From contig NZ_JAHVDV010000022.1 of assembly GCF_051486985.1 (NCBI RefSeq), forward strand, positions 1 through 64,000: a stretch of 64,000 nt of DNA, written 5' to 3'. Every line of letters starts with the position of its first letter. Position 1 is the first letter of the stretch. A program made the translations under genes and the position numbers. Below the pieces are notes generated by a model. It saw only the letters and a program-made list of their open reading frames with translations, did no database searches and was not told where the DNA came from. This DNA is from CBFFRJ01 sp051486985 (GTDB lineage: Bacteria; Pseudomonadota; Gammaproteobacteria; Enterobacterales; Enterobacteriaceae). Of this stretch, positions 9,187-17,262 are shown piece after piece.

Positions 9187-9468
9187 ATGGCCACTATTAG
9201 AGATTATAATAATATCCAGCTCAATATTCGAGCAAAAGAAGCGCAGCGGGTCCTGATTAATACTGCCGCTGAGATTCTCCATAAATCACGTACCGATTTT
9301 ATCCTGGAGATGGCCTGCCAGGCCGCTGAGGACGTTATTCTTGTCCGCCGTATGTTCAATCTTAACGATGAACAGTACGCCGAATTTATCGACATGCTGG
9401 ATGCCCCGGTGACAGCTAATCCTGCGATAGACAAACTTCTGGCGAGAAAACCGCACTGGGAAAAGTAA
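9187..9468 (+). CDS. TacA-like DUF1778 antitoxin
   Basis: A 93-residue protein of the DUF1778 (TacA/AtaR) antitoxin family. A ribbon-helix-helix N-terminus (NNIQLNIRAKEAQRVLINTAAE) for DNA binding is followed by a conserved FILEMACQAAEDVIL helix and a C-terminal toxin-wrapping tail ending in KPHWEK. In intact modules the partner is a GNAT acetyltransferase that blocks charged tRNAs. The partner gene overlaps the 3' end here but is broken, so this is an orphaned antitoxin that may still act as a DNA-binding protein. Confidence 0.85.
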   Translation: MATIRDYNNIQLNIRAKEAQRVLINTAAEILHKSRTDFILEMACQAAEDVILVRRMFNLNDEQYAEFIDMLDAPVTANPAIDKLLARKPHWEK

Positions 9469-9830
9469 CGGCGCCGGTACCACTCAGTCCGACACACATT
9501 CTTGCTGAGTTTCATTGTGGTGAAGCTGCACTGGACGAATGGATAAAGCAGCAGGGACTGAAAAACCAGTCCATGGGTGCAGCCAGAACATTTGTGGTTT
9601 GACGGGAAAACTCTTCTCAGGTGGCTGGGTTCTACTCTCTCGCAACCGGCAGCGTCACCCATGCTATTGCACCGGGGAGCCTGCGAAGGAATATGCCCGA
9701 GCCGGTCGCCGTCATCATTCTGGCACGGCTTGCCGTTGATACGTATTAACATAGCAAAGGCATGGGTGCTGATTTACTTCATGGCACCGTCTTACGTTGC
9801 TGCCGGTGGCTGAGAACATTAGTGTGGGGG
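9456..9830 (+). pseudogene. TacT-like GNAT toxin, inactivated
   Basis: Directly after and overlapping the antitoxin, one frame gives GKVTAPVPLSPTHILAEFH, then GAARTFVV, FYSLATGSVTHA, LRRNMPEPVAVIILARLAVD and GMGADLLHGTVLRC, the standard order for TacT-type acetyltransferases. It is interrupted by TGA at 9600-9602, where a Cys codon is expected, and by a TAA after LAVDTY. After TVLRC a frameshift is needed to recover VAENI. The C-terminal third, including the catalytic region, is lost. The toxin is therefore dead while its antitoxin frame is intact. Confidence 0.85.
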
Positions 9831-9991
9831 CAATATGGTTCATGCACTCTCTGACTGCGCCAGGCAGTTCTACATACATCACGGATTTATCCCCTCACAA
9901 ACAAAGGAGAGAACGCTTTTCCTGAGGTTGCCGAACATTACTTAGGAAACAACCATAAAATCACGTCCTACTTTCCTGCAAGCAAAGGACC
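9828..9991. repeat. Long dispersed repeat, copy B (~160 bases)
   Basis: Second copy of the sequence at 2650-2812, same orientation. It ends about 25 bases before the small gene at 10017 and may supply that gene's promoter. Confidence 0.75.
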
Positions 9992-10016
9992 AAACATCAA
10001 AGACCAGGAGAACATT

Positions 10017-10190
10017 ATGCGGCCCTTCATCACCCAGGACGAAATCGAGATGCTCAAACGCGATCTGGATATGCTGGGAGAGCAAAACCTTGTAGGCATC
10101 GAAGTATATGAAGCGCTCCACTTACTGGAAATTCGCCGCCAGACTGCCAAGCTTGAGTTAATTAAACGGGCACTGGAAAATAAAGAGTAA
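10017..10190 (+). CDS. Small conserved-looking protein, 57 residues
   Basis: The start ATG at 10017 has a perfect AGGAG at 10006-10010 with a 6-base spacer. The frame gives MRPFITQDEIEMLKRDLDML, continues through EQNLVGIEVYEALHLLEIRR, and ends ELIKRALENKE at 10190. It is acidic, largely helical and soluble, without Cys or a membrane segment. I do not recognise the family. The strong ribosome site and amphipathic helical pattern support a real gene. It follows repeat copy B and the dead toxin gene, so it may belong to the same mobile segment. Confidence 0.6.
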   Translation: MRPFITQDEIEMLKRDLDMLGEQNLVGIEVYEALHLLEIRRQTAKLELIKRALENKE

Positions 10191-10337
10191 TTACGCAAAA
10201 CCCGGATGAGTGGCCAGGACTTTAGATTGTCAGCGAAGCTAATAAAGAGTCACCAGAACCACTTTTTTGCGCGTATACCTCAAAGTATGTGCAGTTCTGC
10301 TCAGCACATTGCCTGGTGCGATTGCTATAATCTGACT

Positions 10338-10361
10338 GTCCGCTTTGTGCCAAAAGCGGAC
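10338..10361. repeat. GTCCGC/GCGGAC element, copy 3 (right half only)
   Basis: GTCCGCTTTGTGCCAAAAGC then GGAC forms a compact hairpin. It lies between the convergent ends of the 57-residue gene and the cupin gene and corresponds to the second half of the full element. Confidence 0.75.
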
Positions 10362-10381
10362 TTTGATGCAACTGGTTTACG

Positions 10382-10723
10382 TTAGTCAACAATAAAAAGT
10401 TTTGCACCTGTAGTGGTGCTTGACTGATGTTGCTCAGCGTTATCGCCAACCTGATAACTCATCCCTGCCTTCAGGATGAATTTTCGCCCATCATCAAGTA
10501 TTGTTTCTAATTCACCTTCCAGGCAAAAAAGGATGTGTCCTTTTTGACACCAATGATCCGCAACGTAGCCAGGCGTATATTCAACCATCCGTACACGGAT
10601 TTTATTGGGCTCGTTACCAAAGAACTGTGTACGCCAATAAGCGGTGCCAGTCTCTCCAGGATGCTCTGTTCTTTCGACTTCATTCCAGTTTGATGTACCA
10701 AAAGCAAATGCGTTCATCTTCAT
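10382..10723 (-). CDS. DHCW-motif cupin protein
   Basis: A 113-residue single-domain cupin. The DHWCQKGHILFCLEGELETIL stretch covers the first metal-binding cupin motif (His, His and the Glu of LEGE), and GMSYQVGDNAEQHQS holds the second. DHWC and its spacing place it in the small DHCW-motif cupin group common in enterobacteria. Its enzymatic function is not established. It is transcribed alone on the minus strand, with a GGAGGGTAAT ribosome site before the ATG at 10723. Confidence 0.8.
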   Translation of the reverse strand: MKMNAFAFGTSNWNEVERTEHPGETGTAYWRTQFFGNEPNKIRVRMVEYTPGYVADHWCQKGHILFCLEGELETILDDGRKFILKAGMSYQVGDNAEQHQSSTTTGAKLFIVD

Positions 10724-10808
10724 TCTATTACCCTCCTTGTGAATAAGAATTTCATCCCCGGATCAAAACAGGATTGCCGCTGCGGGGATAACGTTCACGC
10801 CCGGTAAA

Positions 10809-11066
10809 TTAATTTTCGAATAGAATTTTTACAACCGGCGACCCGATTAAAACAATCAGCATCAGGGTTAACGCCGTCCATACCGGCAGGGGCAAATATC
10901 GTTTCAGTGTAAAACCAATTAGCATGCTGCCAGCCAGTAGCGAACTGCCATAAAGAAACACAAAACGCGGCGAGGTCAGCTCTGCCGTGCTGGAAAAATG
11001 AAATGAAAATATCTGCGCTACAAACATGACGACCAGCGGTAATGCCCAATAAAAATTCAGTTTCAT
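10809..11066 (-). CDS. Small three-helix inner-membrane protein, function unknown
   Basis: An 85-residue hydrophobic protein. The start at MKLNFYWALPL (11066) is preferred because it is preceded by AAGGAAAAGGG. Three membrane segments are visible: about 5-22 (WALPLVVMFVAQIFSF), 32-50 (FVFLYGSSLLAGSMLIGF) and 55-78 (LPVWTALTLMLIVLIG). I do not recognise a named family. The nearest neighbours, a cupin and an Lrp-type regulator, give no functional clue. Confidence 0.65.
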   Translation of the reverse strand: MKLNFYWALPLVVMFVAQIFSFHFSSTAELTSPRFVFLYGSSLLAGSMLIGFTLKRYLPLPVWTALTLMLIVLIGSPVVKILFEN

Positions 11067-11179
11067 AACCCTTTTCCTTTCCTTGTTTTCAACTGTCAAT
11101 GTAATCATTACAGTTTGTTACCTGACGTCTAGCCTTTGGTGACGTTAGCATTTCTCAGTATCCTTGAAAACAATACCAA

Positions 11180-11243
11180 TGTCTGATTTTTGCTCTTAGC
11201 AGACGTTCATCTGATTCTGCCCGCTTTGTGCCAGGAGCGGACG
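11180..11243. repeat. GTCCGC/GCGGAC element, copy 4 (decayed left half)
   Basis: The left part (GTCTGATTTTTGCTCTTAGC then AGAC) is eroded. The right part TGCCCGCTTTGTGCCAGGAG then CGGACGT (11218-11243) is well kept. It lies downstream of the Lrp-type gene on the minus strand. Confidence 0.65.
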
Positions 11244-11301
11244 TTGCATAAAATCCTGCCCTGTTAAAGGGCGTAACAGCCCGGCCACCGCTCTCTGAAA
11301 A

Positions 11302-11754
11302 TCAGGGCAACACCGGCCTGTTATGGACAACAGTTTTCATCACCAGGGTTGAGGTAAGACGCTGAACGCCAGGCAGTGCGGAAAGATTAAGATCATAAAG
11401 ACGCTGAAAGCTTTCCATGTCCCGTGTCAGAACGTGCAACATATAATCCGGGTTACCAAACAGCCGCTGCGCGGTTATCACTTCCGGGACGTCAACCACC
11501 GCCTCCTCAAAGCTGCTCACCGCCTTACGATCTGCCTTTTCAAGCGACACAAAAACGATCACTGAAAAGCTCAGTCCGAGTTTGCTGGTATCCACCTGAG
11601 CACGGTATCCGCTGATGATGCCCGACTCTTCCAGGCTTTTTACGCGCCGGTGGCAGGGCGAAAGGCTGAGTCCTACCTTTTCGGCCAGCTCAGTCAGGGA
11701 CAGCCGCCCGTCTGCCTGGAGTTCAGCAATGATTTTTTTATCTGTTCTGTCCAC
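11302..11754 (-). CDS. Lrp/AsnC-family transcriptional regulator
   Basis: A 150-residue feast/famine regulator. The N-terminal helix-turn-helix (DRTDKKIIAELQADGRLSLTELAEKVGLS, recognition helix SPCHRRVKSLEESGII) occupies residues 1-60. The C-terminal RAM ligand-binding domain follows, with the family's GNPDYMLHV strand. It is divergent from a LysE-type exporter at 11950, a standard arrangement for amino-acid-responsive control of an efflux gene. The ligand is probably an amino acid, perhaps branched-chain or proline given the BrnQ- and ProC-like genes beyond. Confidence 0.9.
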   Translation of the reverse strand: MDRTDKKIIAELQADGRLSLTELAEKVGLSLSPCHRRVKSLEESGIISGYRAQVDTSKLGLSFSVIVFVSLEKADRKAVSSFEEAVVDVPEVITAQRLFGNPDYMLHVLTRDMESFQRLYDLNLSALPGVQRLTSTLVMKTVVHNRPVLP

Positions 11755-11949
11755 TCTCTTCCGCCTTTTTCGTCAATCACCAGAGCCGTTAATCCTTTTG
11801 AATGTATCAGAGGGAATTATTTCCAGTAAACCCAAAATATAAGCAAACATCTTCCAATATATAAGGCATTACCGGCTAATCAGGAAAGTTTTGCCCCTGC
11901 GCAGTTGATAAAATCGTAGGCGGTTTTAACTGATTAAAAAGGTGATGAA

Positions 11950-12576
11950 GTGGATTACAGTTTGCTCGCAGCGTTCTGGATTGTGTCATTTTCCCTGGTC
12001 ATGACACCCGGAGCGGACTGGGCCTATGCTATCTCCTCAGGCATGCGCAACAGAATGTTGTTTCCTGCGGTCTCCGGCATGCTGCTCGGGTATGTCGTCA
12101 TAACGTTTATCGTCGCGGCCGGTGTCGGTGCGCTGGTCGCCAGCGCGCCGGTAATACTGACGGTGCTTACCTACGCCGGGGCAGCCTATCTGCTTTGGCT
12201 GGGAGTGGGCGTCCTGCGTAATCCCCCGGTTCCCTCTGTCGGAAATTTTAATGAAACGGTAAACGGGTTCCGTACGCTGATGAAAGGGTTTGGCATCAGC
12301 GGGATGAACCCGAAAGCACTGCTGCTTTTCCTGGCACTTCTGCCGCAATTTACCAGCCGGGACGCGAACTGGTCTGTTGGTGTGCAAATTTTCTGTATGG
12401 GGCTGGTACAGATCATCAACTGCGCGATTGTCTACAGTGCGGTCGGGCTGGGTTCGAAAGCGATTCTGCGCACGCGTCCGGCGGCGGCGCGGCGGGTCAG
12501 CCAGTTCTCGGGCGTAGCCATGATGGCCATCGCCTTCCTGCTCATCGGTGAGCAGCTCTACACATCCTTCAGGTAA
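11950..12576 (+). CDS. LysE/RhtB-family amino-acid exporter
   Basis: A 208-residue inner-membrane protein with about six hydrophobic helices. The N-terminal SLVMTPGADWAYAISSGMR matches the TPGP-like signature of the RhtB/LysE exporters, and GFGISGMNPKALLLFLALLPQF is the equally typical central motif. The start codon is GTG, preceded by AAAGGTGATGAA. It is divergent from the Lrp-type gene and probably regulated by it. The substrate is unknown. BrnQ follows 120 bases later on the same strand. Confidence 0.88.
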   Translation: MDYSLLAAFWIVSFSLVMTPGADWAYAISSGMRNRMLFPAVSGMLLGYVVITFIVAAGVGALVASAPVILTVLTYAGAAYLLWLGVGVLRNPPVPSVGNFNETVNGFRTLMKGFGISGMNPKALLLFLALLPQFTSRDANWSVGVQIFCMGLVQIINCAIVYSAVGLGSKAILRTRPAAARRVSQFSGVAMMAIAFLLIGEQLYTSFR

Positions 12577-12696
12577 CGACAGCAGGCCATGCCGCGCCCG
12601 GCTTCTGCCCCTTAAAGCCCCGGCATCGGTAACAGTAAAAAATCGGGCTGACCGCGATGCGGAACCGGCCCCCTCAAACATATCATTGGCATATAG

Positions 12697-14010
12697 ATGA
12701 ACACATTTCGTATCAGCGACATTGTTATCCTGGGTTTCATGAATTTTGCCCTGTTCGTCGGCGCCGGCAATATCATTTTCCCGCCATTCATCGGTCTGCA
12801 GGCGGGAACGGCGGTCTGGACGGCGGCCGCCGGATTCCTGCTGACGGGCGTCGGTCTTCCGGTTTTGACGGCCATTGCGATGGCAAAGGCAGGCGGTGCC
12901 TTATCAGCCGTTACCCGCCCGGTGGGCAGGGTATGTGGTTTAATGCTGGCCGTAATCTGTTACCTGTGTATCGGGCCGTTCTTTGCCACGCCCCGCACCG
13001 CTACGGTTTCCTACGAAATCGCCATTCAGTCTTTTACCGGCAGCGCGCGCTGGTTACCGGTCTGGAGCGTGGTTTATTTCGGTATTGTTATCCTGGTTTC
13101 ACTGCACCCTGGCAGGCTACTGGATACGGTTGGCCGGTTTCTCTCCCCGGTTAAGATCCTGGCTCTGATTGTCCTTGCCGCGGCGGCATTGGCATATCCT
13201 GCAGGCCAGCCCCGCGCCCCTGAAGGGGCTTACGCGACCGCCGCGTTTTCACAGGGACTGACCAGCGGCTATCTGACCATGGATACGATGGCATCCCTGG
13301 CTTTCGGCCTCGTTATCGTTAACGCAATTCGTTCCCGGGGTGTGACGTCAGCACGCCTCATTACGCGCTACGCCGTCCTGTCTGGCCTGATTGCGGGCAT
13401 CGGCCTGGCGCTGGTTTACCTGAGTCTTTTCCGGCTTGGCACTGGCAGCACGGGGCTGACCGTAAGCGCCACCAACGGGGCGCAGGTGCTCAGCGCCTAC
13501 GTACACCATGTCTTTGGCGCAGGCGGAGATGTGTTCCTGGGCGCGCTCATTACGCTGGCCTGCCTGGTCACCGCCATTGGCCTGACCTGCGCCTGCGCTG
13601 CCTGGTTCAGTTCCGTGACCCGTATCAGCTATCGTGCTTATGCCTGGTTCTTCGCTGCGTTCTCCATGCTGGTTTCCAATATGGGCCTGACGCAGCTTAT
13701 CGCTTTCTCGGTGCCGGCGCTGACGGCGGTGTATCCGGTCTTTATCGTACTCGTCCTGACTTACTTCATCCGGACACGTTTTTACTCTCATACCCGTGTC
13801 ATCGCGCCCGCCGCGCTGGTATCCTTTGTGTTCGGCATTGCTGACGCGCTTTCTTCGGCCGGCATCAGTGTGTGGCCCTTTAGGCTGGTGCAGTATCTTC
13901 CCCTTCATAACCAGGGGCTCGCCTGGGTGCTGCCTTCTCTTGTGGTTTTGATCGCGGCGGCGGCCGCCGAGCGCTGGCGTTCACCTTCATCCGTGGCTGA
14001 AAAGGGATAG
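12697..14010 (+). CDS. BrnQ-family branched-chain amino-acid carrier
   Basis: A 437-residue inner-membrane carrier with about 12 hydrophobic helices. The N-terminus FMNFALFVGAGNIIFPPFIGLQAG is the hallmark of BrnQ (LIVCS) sodium-coupled importers, with AICYLCIGPFFATPRTATVSYEI next, also diagnostic. The length matches the family. The pairing of an exporter (LysE type) and an importer (BrnQ) beside an Lrp-type regulator suggests an amino-acid homeostasis module. I leave the symbol blank because a second core brnQ is likely elsewhere in the genome. Confidence 0.88.
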   Translation: MNTFRISDIVILGFMNFALFVGAGNIIFPPFIGLQAGTAVWTAAAGFLLTGVGLPVLTAIAMAKAGGALSAVTRPVGRVCGLMLAVICYLCIGPFFATPRTATVSYEIAIQSFTGSARWLPVWSVVYFGIVILVSLHPGRLLDTVGRFLSPVKILALIVLAAAALAYPAGQPRAPEGAYATAAFSQGLTSGYLTMDTMASLAFGLVIVNAIRSRGVTSARLITRYAVLSGLIAGIGLALVYLSLFRLGTGSTGLTVSATNGAQVLSAYVHHVFGAGGDVFLGALITLACLVTAIGLTCACAAWFSSVTRISYRAYAWFFAAFSMLVSNMGLTQLIAFSVPALTAVYPVFIVLVLTYFIRTRFYSHTRVIAPAALVSFVFGIADALSSAGISVWPFRLVQYLPLHNQGLAWVLPSLVVLIAAAAAERWRSPSSVAEKG

Positions 14011-14015
14011 CGGCA

Positions 14016-14318
14016 ATGACAGAGCTTAACGTCGCGCGGCAGAAGGTAACGGGCGCAGTGCTTTTGCCTTGCCTGATGGCGGTGTTCTTTATCGTCTTTA
14101 GCGGGCTGGAAAATGCCCTCTGGCGCACCGGAAAAAGCTATCCGGCTGCGCTGGCCCGGACGAGATACGTTGATGACATTCGTCTGCTGACGCTGCAGGC
14201 TGCGCGGGAAATATGCCGTCTGCCATTGACGCAGCCTGAGTTAGTTAAAAAACGCAACGGCATCTATCTGCGATGTGGCACACCCTGGTTTGAGGGTGTA
14301 TACCGGATAACTTACTGA
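14016..14318 (+). CDS. Small single-pass membrane protein of unknown function
   Basis: A 100-residue protein starting 6 bases after BrnQ stops, with AAAGGGATAG as the ribosome site, so it is translationally linked to the carrier. One membrane helix (about 11-29, GAVLLPCLMAVFFIVFSGL) precedes a basic soluble tail with three Cys. I recognise no family. The position suggests an accessory to the BrnQ carrier or to the ProC-like enzyme after it, but that is inference only. Confidence 0.6.
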   Translation: MTELNVARQKVTGAVLLPCLMAVFFIVFSGLENALWRTGKSYPAALARTRYVDDIRLLTLQAAREICRLPLTQPELVKKRNGIYLRCGTPWFEGVYRITY

Positions 14319-14406
14319 CATTGCCCCTCCGGGCGGGCATGTCCGGCGGGGAAAGGAACAGTATGAAACAGGCCATTTCGCCTGTCTGGAACATGAGGAG
14401 CGGCAA

Positions 14407-15186
14407 ATGAAAGCAGGTATTCTTGGCGTGGGTGAGCTGACGGAGAAAGTTGTGGCGGGTCTCTACCGAAAAGGCGCTACAGCTGAAGTTGTACTGTCAC
14501 CCAGGAATGCAGGGCGCGCCGACAGGCTACGGGAAACCTTCGGTTGTCGCGTGGCGGTAAACAATCAGTCAGTCGCTGAGGAAGCTGACATACTGATTGT
14601 GGGCGTCCGGCCCGATGCGCTGAAACACCTGGCGTCAGAAATAAGGCTGCGTCCTCATCAGTTGCTGGTTTCGCTTGTAGCCGGTGTCAGCTCGGCACAA
14701 CTGCAGACGCTGTTCAGCCATCAACGTGTGGTGAGAATGATGCTAACTTATGCCGCCGAAATTAACCGGACCACGGTTGTGCTGACAGCCTGTGAAGACA
14801 ACATCCGGTCGTATTTTTCTGCTCTCGGTAACGTAACCGTTCTGGAAAACGAAGACTGGTTTGAGCTGGCGACGGTCAGCATGTGCATGAACGGCTGGCT
14901 TTACGGCCTCGCTGACGGCCTGCAGGGCTGGTTGGTGGAAAAAGGCATGCCTCAGCATCATGCACGCGCCCTTGTGCTCGGTGCTATGCGCGACTGTGCC
15001 GATTATGGAATCCACAACGCCAGCGCGCCCCTTGAGACTATGCTTCAGGCCATCGCCAACGAAGGAACATTTACCGCGCAGGGACTCGATATCCTTCATG
15101 AGCAGCATAGTCTGCAGCCATGGGTAACGGCGGCCGATGCGGTCGTTCAATCTCTACGTGCCGAAAAGCAGGCATGCAAGAAGTAA
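14407..15186 (+). CDS. Pyrroline-5-carboxylate reductase-like (ProC family) protein
   Basis: A 259-residue NAD(P)-binding protein resembling ProC. It begins with a glycine-rich Rossmann loop (GILGVGELTEKV), has VSLVAGVSSAQLQTL in the position of the ProC VSIAAG motif, and a helical C-terminal dimerisation domain. The loop and the later active-site region differ from housekeeping ProC, and the C-terminal P5C-binding signature is weak. A paralogue acting on a related imine is therefore possible. It is preceded by GAGGAGCGGCAA. It ends the amino-acid module with LysE, BrnQ and the small membrane protein. Confidence 0.8.
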   Translation: MKAGILGVGELTEKVVAGLYRKGATAEVVLSPRNAGRADRLRETFGCRVAVNNQSVAEEADILIVGVRPDALKHLASEIRLRPHQLLVSLVAGVSSAQLQTLFSHQRVVRMMLTYAAEINRTTVVLTACEDNIRSYFSALGNVTVLENEDWFELATVSMCMNGWLYGLADGLQGWLVEKGMPQHHARALVLGAMRDCADYGIHNASAPLETMLQAIANEGTFTAQGLDILHEQHSLQPWVTAADAVVQSLRAEKQACKK

Positions 15187-15236
15187 CCCCTCCCGGAGGC
15201 GAGGCGACTGAAATGTGGAGGCGCGAAATGCTGAGT

Positions 15237-15304
15237 GTCCACTTCTCGCTCAAAGCAGACCTAGCAGCGCTACAGGCAGTCCGCTCCGTGCCAAAAGCGG
15301 ACAT
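15237..15304. repeat. GTCCGC/GCGGAC element, copy 5
   Basis: The left half GTCCACTTCTCGCTCAAAGC then AGAC (15237-15260) has one change in each arm. The right half GTCCGCTCCGTGCCAAAAGC then GGAC (15279-15302) is intact. It lies directly after the ProC-like gene. Confidence 0.8.
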
Positions 15305-15765
15305 CTGAACAGAACTAAACTTCAAGTCCCGTATGCATTCTATCAACCCTGTTGAAAATGACCGGCAACATCCGGTAAAAGGAAGCGAAACGGAGCCGAT
15401 TTAAACCGATGACAGCGTGCTTTGCGGGCATTTTTCATCCTCCGCGCATTGACCCCATTTACGCTTCGTGTACAGTAAAAAGGCTTTTTGCTGGGACAGC
15501 TCTGACTGTGATCTGCCCGGCGGGCATTCGTGACCAGCGCTGAAAGCCTGTACAGCCGGTCTTTCTGGTTCCTTAAGGTGCATAAATGCCTGTAAAGGAG
15601 TTAAAAAAATTATCATGCGTATTACGCCACCCTGAGTCGTACCCCTCTCTGTCGCACTGAGTAACCTCAGTCGCGCACTCAAAAACATCCCGTCTGCGGA
15701 TGTGCTTTTTCGTACATAAATTTTGCCCTCACGGGCTGACTGCATTCAAAAACTGAGAAACTACT
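15305..15765. other. Gene-free leader region ahead of the SulP gene
   Basis: About 460 bases. A 115-codon frame on the minus strand has no family resemblance. Near the SulP start are a 6-base hairpin (ACTGAG 15656-15661, CTCAGT 15666-15671) and the terminator-like hairpin listed next. The arrangement looks like a long 5' leader on the sulP-usp transcript. Confidence 0.45.
15684..15710 (+). terminator. Terminator-like hairpin upstream of SulP (possible attenuator)
   Basis: ACATCC at 15685-15690 pairs with GGATGT at 15698-15703 around a 7-base loop, followed by GCTTTTT at 15704-15710. It is 56 bases before the SulP start, so it would stop transcription unless an alternative fold forms. The preceding ACTGAG/CTCAGT hairpin could be part of such a switch. 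Confidence 0.45.
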
Positions 15766-17244
15766 ATGTTGCTGTCCTCGACGCGTAAGGACTGGCTGGG
15801 TAACGTCCGTGGTGACGTCCTCGCCGGTATTGTGGTCGCGCTCGCGCTTATTCCGGAAGCGATCGCCTTTTCCATCATCGCTGGCGTAGATCCGCAGGTC
15901 GGTCTCTATTCCGCTTTCTGTATCCCCATCGTTATAGCCTTCTTTGGTGGCCGCACGGCGATGATTTCCTCTTCCACCGGTGCGATGGCGCTGCTGATGG
16001 TCACGCTGGTGAAAGACCATGGGTTGCAGTATTTACTCGCCGCCTCCGTACTGACCGGCATGTTCCAGCTGATTGCTGGCTACCTGAAGCTCGGCAGCCT
16101 GATGCGCTACGTGTCGCGCTCGGTGGTAACCGGCTTCGTGAATGCGCTGGCGATACTGATATTCATGGCGCAGCTGCCGGAACTCACCAACGTCACCTGG
16201 CACGTATATGTTCTTACCGCTGCCGGCCTTGGTATCATATATCTCTTCCCGTACCTGAATAAAACCATCCCCTCACCCCTGGTCTGCATCATCGTGCTGA
16301 CCGCCATTTCCATGTGGCTGCACCTTGACGTGCGCACCGTGGGCGATATGGGCAAATTGCCGGACAGCCTACCGGTATTCCTCATTCCTGACATCCCGCT
16401 TAACCTCGACACGCTGCTGATTATTTTGCCGTATTCCGCCGGGCTTGCCGTGGTGGGGCTGCTGGAGTCGATGATGACCGCTACCATCGTGGACGACATG
16501 ACCGACACGCCGAGCGACAAGAACCGCGAGTGCAAGGCGCAGGGTATTGCCAATATCTGCACCTCGTTCATCGGCGGCATGGCGGGTTGCGCCATGATTG
16601 GCCAGTCGGTGATTAACGTGAAGTCCGGCGGACGCGGGCGTCTTTCCACGCTGACCGCCGGCGTGGTGCTGCTCTGTCTCATTATCTTCCTGCGCCAGTG
16701 GGTTTCACAGATACCGATGGCGGCGCTGGTTGCGGTGATGATTATGGTCTCCATAGGTACCTTCTCCTGGCGCTCCATCAGCAACCTGCGATCCCATCCT
16801 CTGTCAACCAGTGTGGTGATGCTGGCAACCGTGGTGGTGGTGGTGGCCACGCATAACCTGGCATTTGGCGTGCTGACCGGCGTGCTGATTGCCTCGCTGA
16901 ACTTCGCCACCAAGGTCGCCCGCTTCATGGCAGTTTCCTCTGAGCTGAAGGGCGATACTCGTACTTACACCGTGACCGGCCAGGTCTTCTTTGCCTCGTC
17001 TGACCGGTTTACCAGCCACTTCGACTTCCGCGAGGCGCTGGATCGCGTGGTGATCGACGTGACGCACGCCCACTTCTGGGACATTACGTCGGTCAGCGCG
17101 CTGGACCGCATCGTGATCAAGTTCCGCCGCGAGGGCACGGAGGTGGAAATCAGGGGTATGAACGACGCAACCCGGACCCTCGTTGACCGCTTTGGCGTGC
17201 ATGACAAACCCGAAGAAGTTGAGAAGCTGATGGGCGGCCATTAA
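15766..17244 (+). CDS. SulP-family inorganic anion transporter with STAS domain
   Basis: A 492-residue SLC26/SulP transporter. The membrane part begins with the family signature VLAGIVVALALIPEAIAFSIIAGVDPQVGLY, and later helices include the QGIANICTSFIGGMAGCAMIGQS motif. The last 100 residues are a STAS domain (VTGQVFFASSDRF, then VIDVTHAHFWDITSVSALDRI). Sulfate, bicarbonate or another anion could be the substrate. A universal stress protein begins 19 bases downstream, a pairing often seen for SulP genes. There is a long leader with a possible attenuator. Confidence 0.9.
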   Translation: MLLSSTRKDWLGNVRGDVLAGIVVALALIPEAIAFSIIAGVDPQVGLYSAFCIPIVIAFFGGRTAMISSSTGAMALLMVTLVKDHGLQYLLAASVLTGMFQLIAGYLKLGSLMRYVSRSVVTGFVNALAILIFMAQLPELTNVTWHVYVLTAAGLGIIYLFPYLNKTIPSPLVCIIVLTAISMWLHLDVRTVGDMGKLPDSLPVFLIPDIPLNLDTLLIILPYSAGLAVVGLLESMMTATIVDDMTDTPSDKNRECKAQGIANICTSFIGGMAGCAMIGQSVINVKSGGRGRLSTLTAGVVLLCLIIFLRQWVSQIPMAALVAVMIMVSIGTFSWRSISNLRSHPLSTSVVMLATVVVVVATHNLAFGVLTGVLIASLNFATKVARFMAVSSELKGDTRTYTVTGQVFFASSDRFTSHFDFREALDRVVIDVTHAHFWDITSVSALDRIVIKFRREGTEVEIRGMNDATRTLVDRFGVHDKPEEVEKLMGGH

Positions 17245-17262
17245 TTCACAGGAGAATTCAAC

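Noticed and set aside
12037..12681. A 214-codon frame antisense to the LysE-type gene
   Set aside because: Arg/His-rich shadow of a high-GC coding region without domain features.
15401..15745. A 114-codon minus-strand frame in the SulP leader
   Set aside because: No domain, no good ribosome site, and it would cover the hairpins; left as non-coding.
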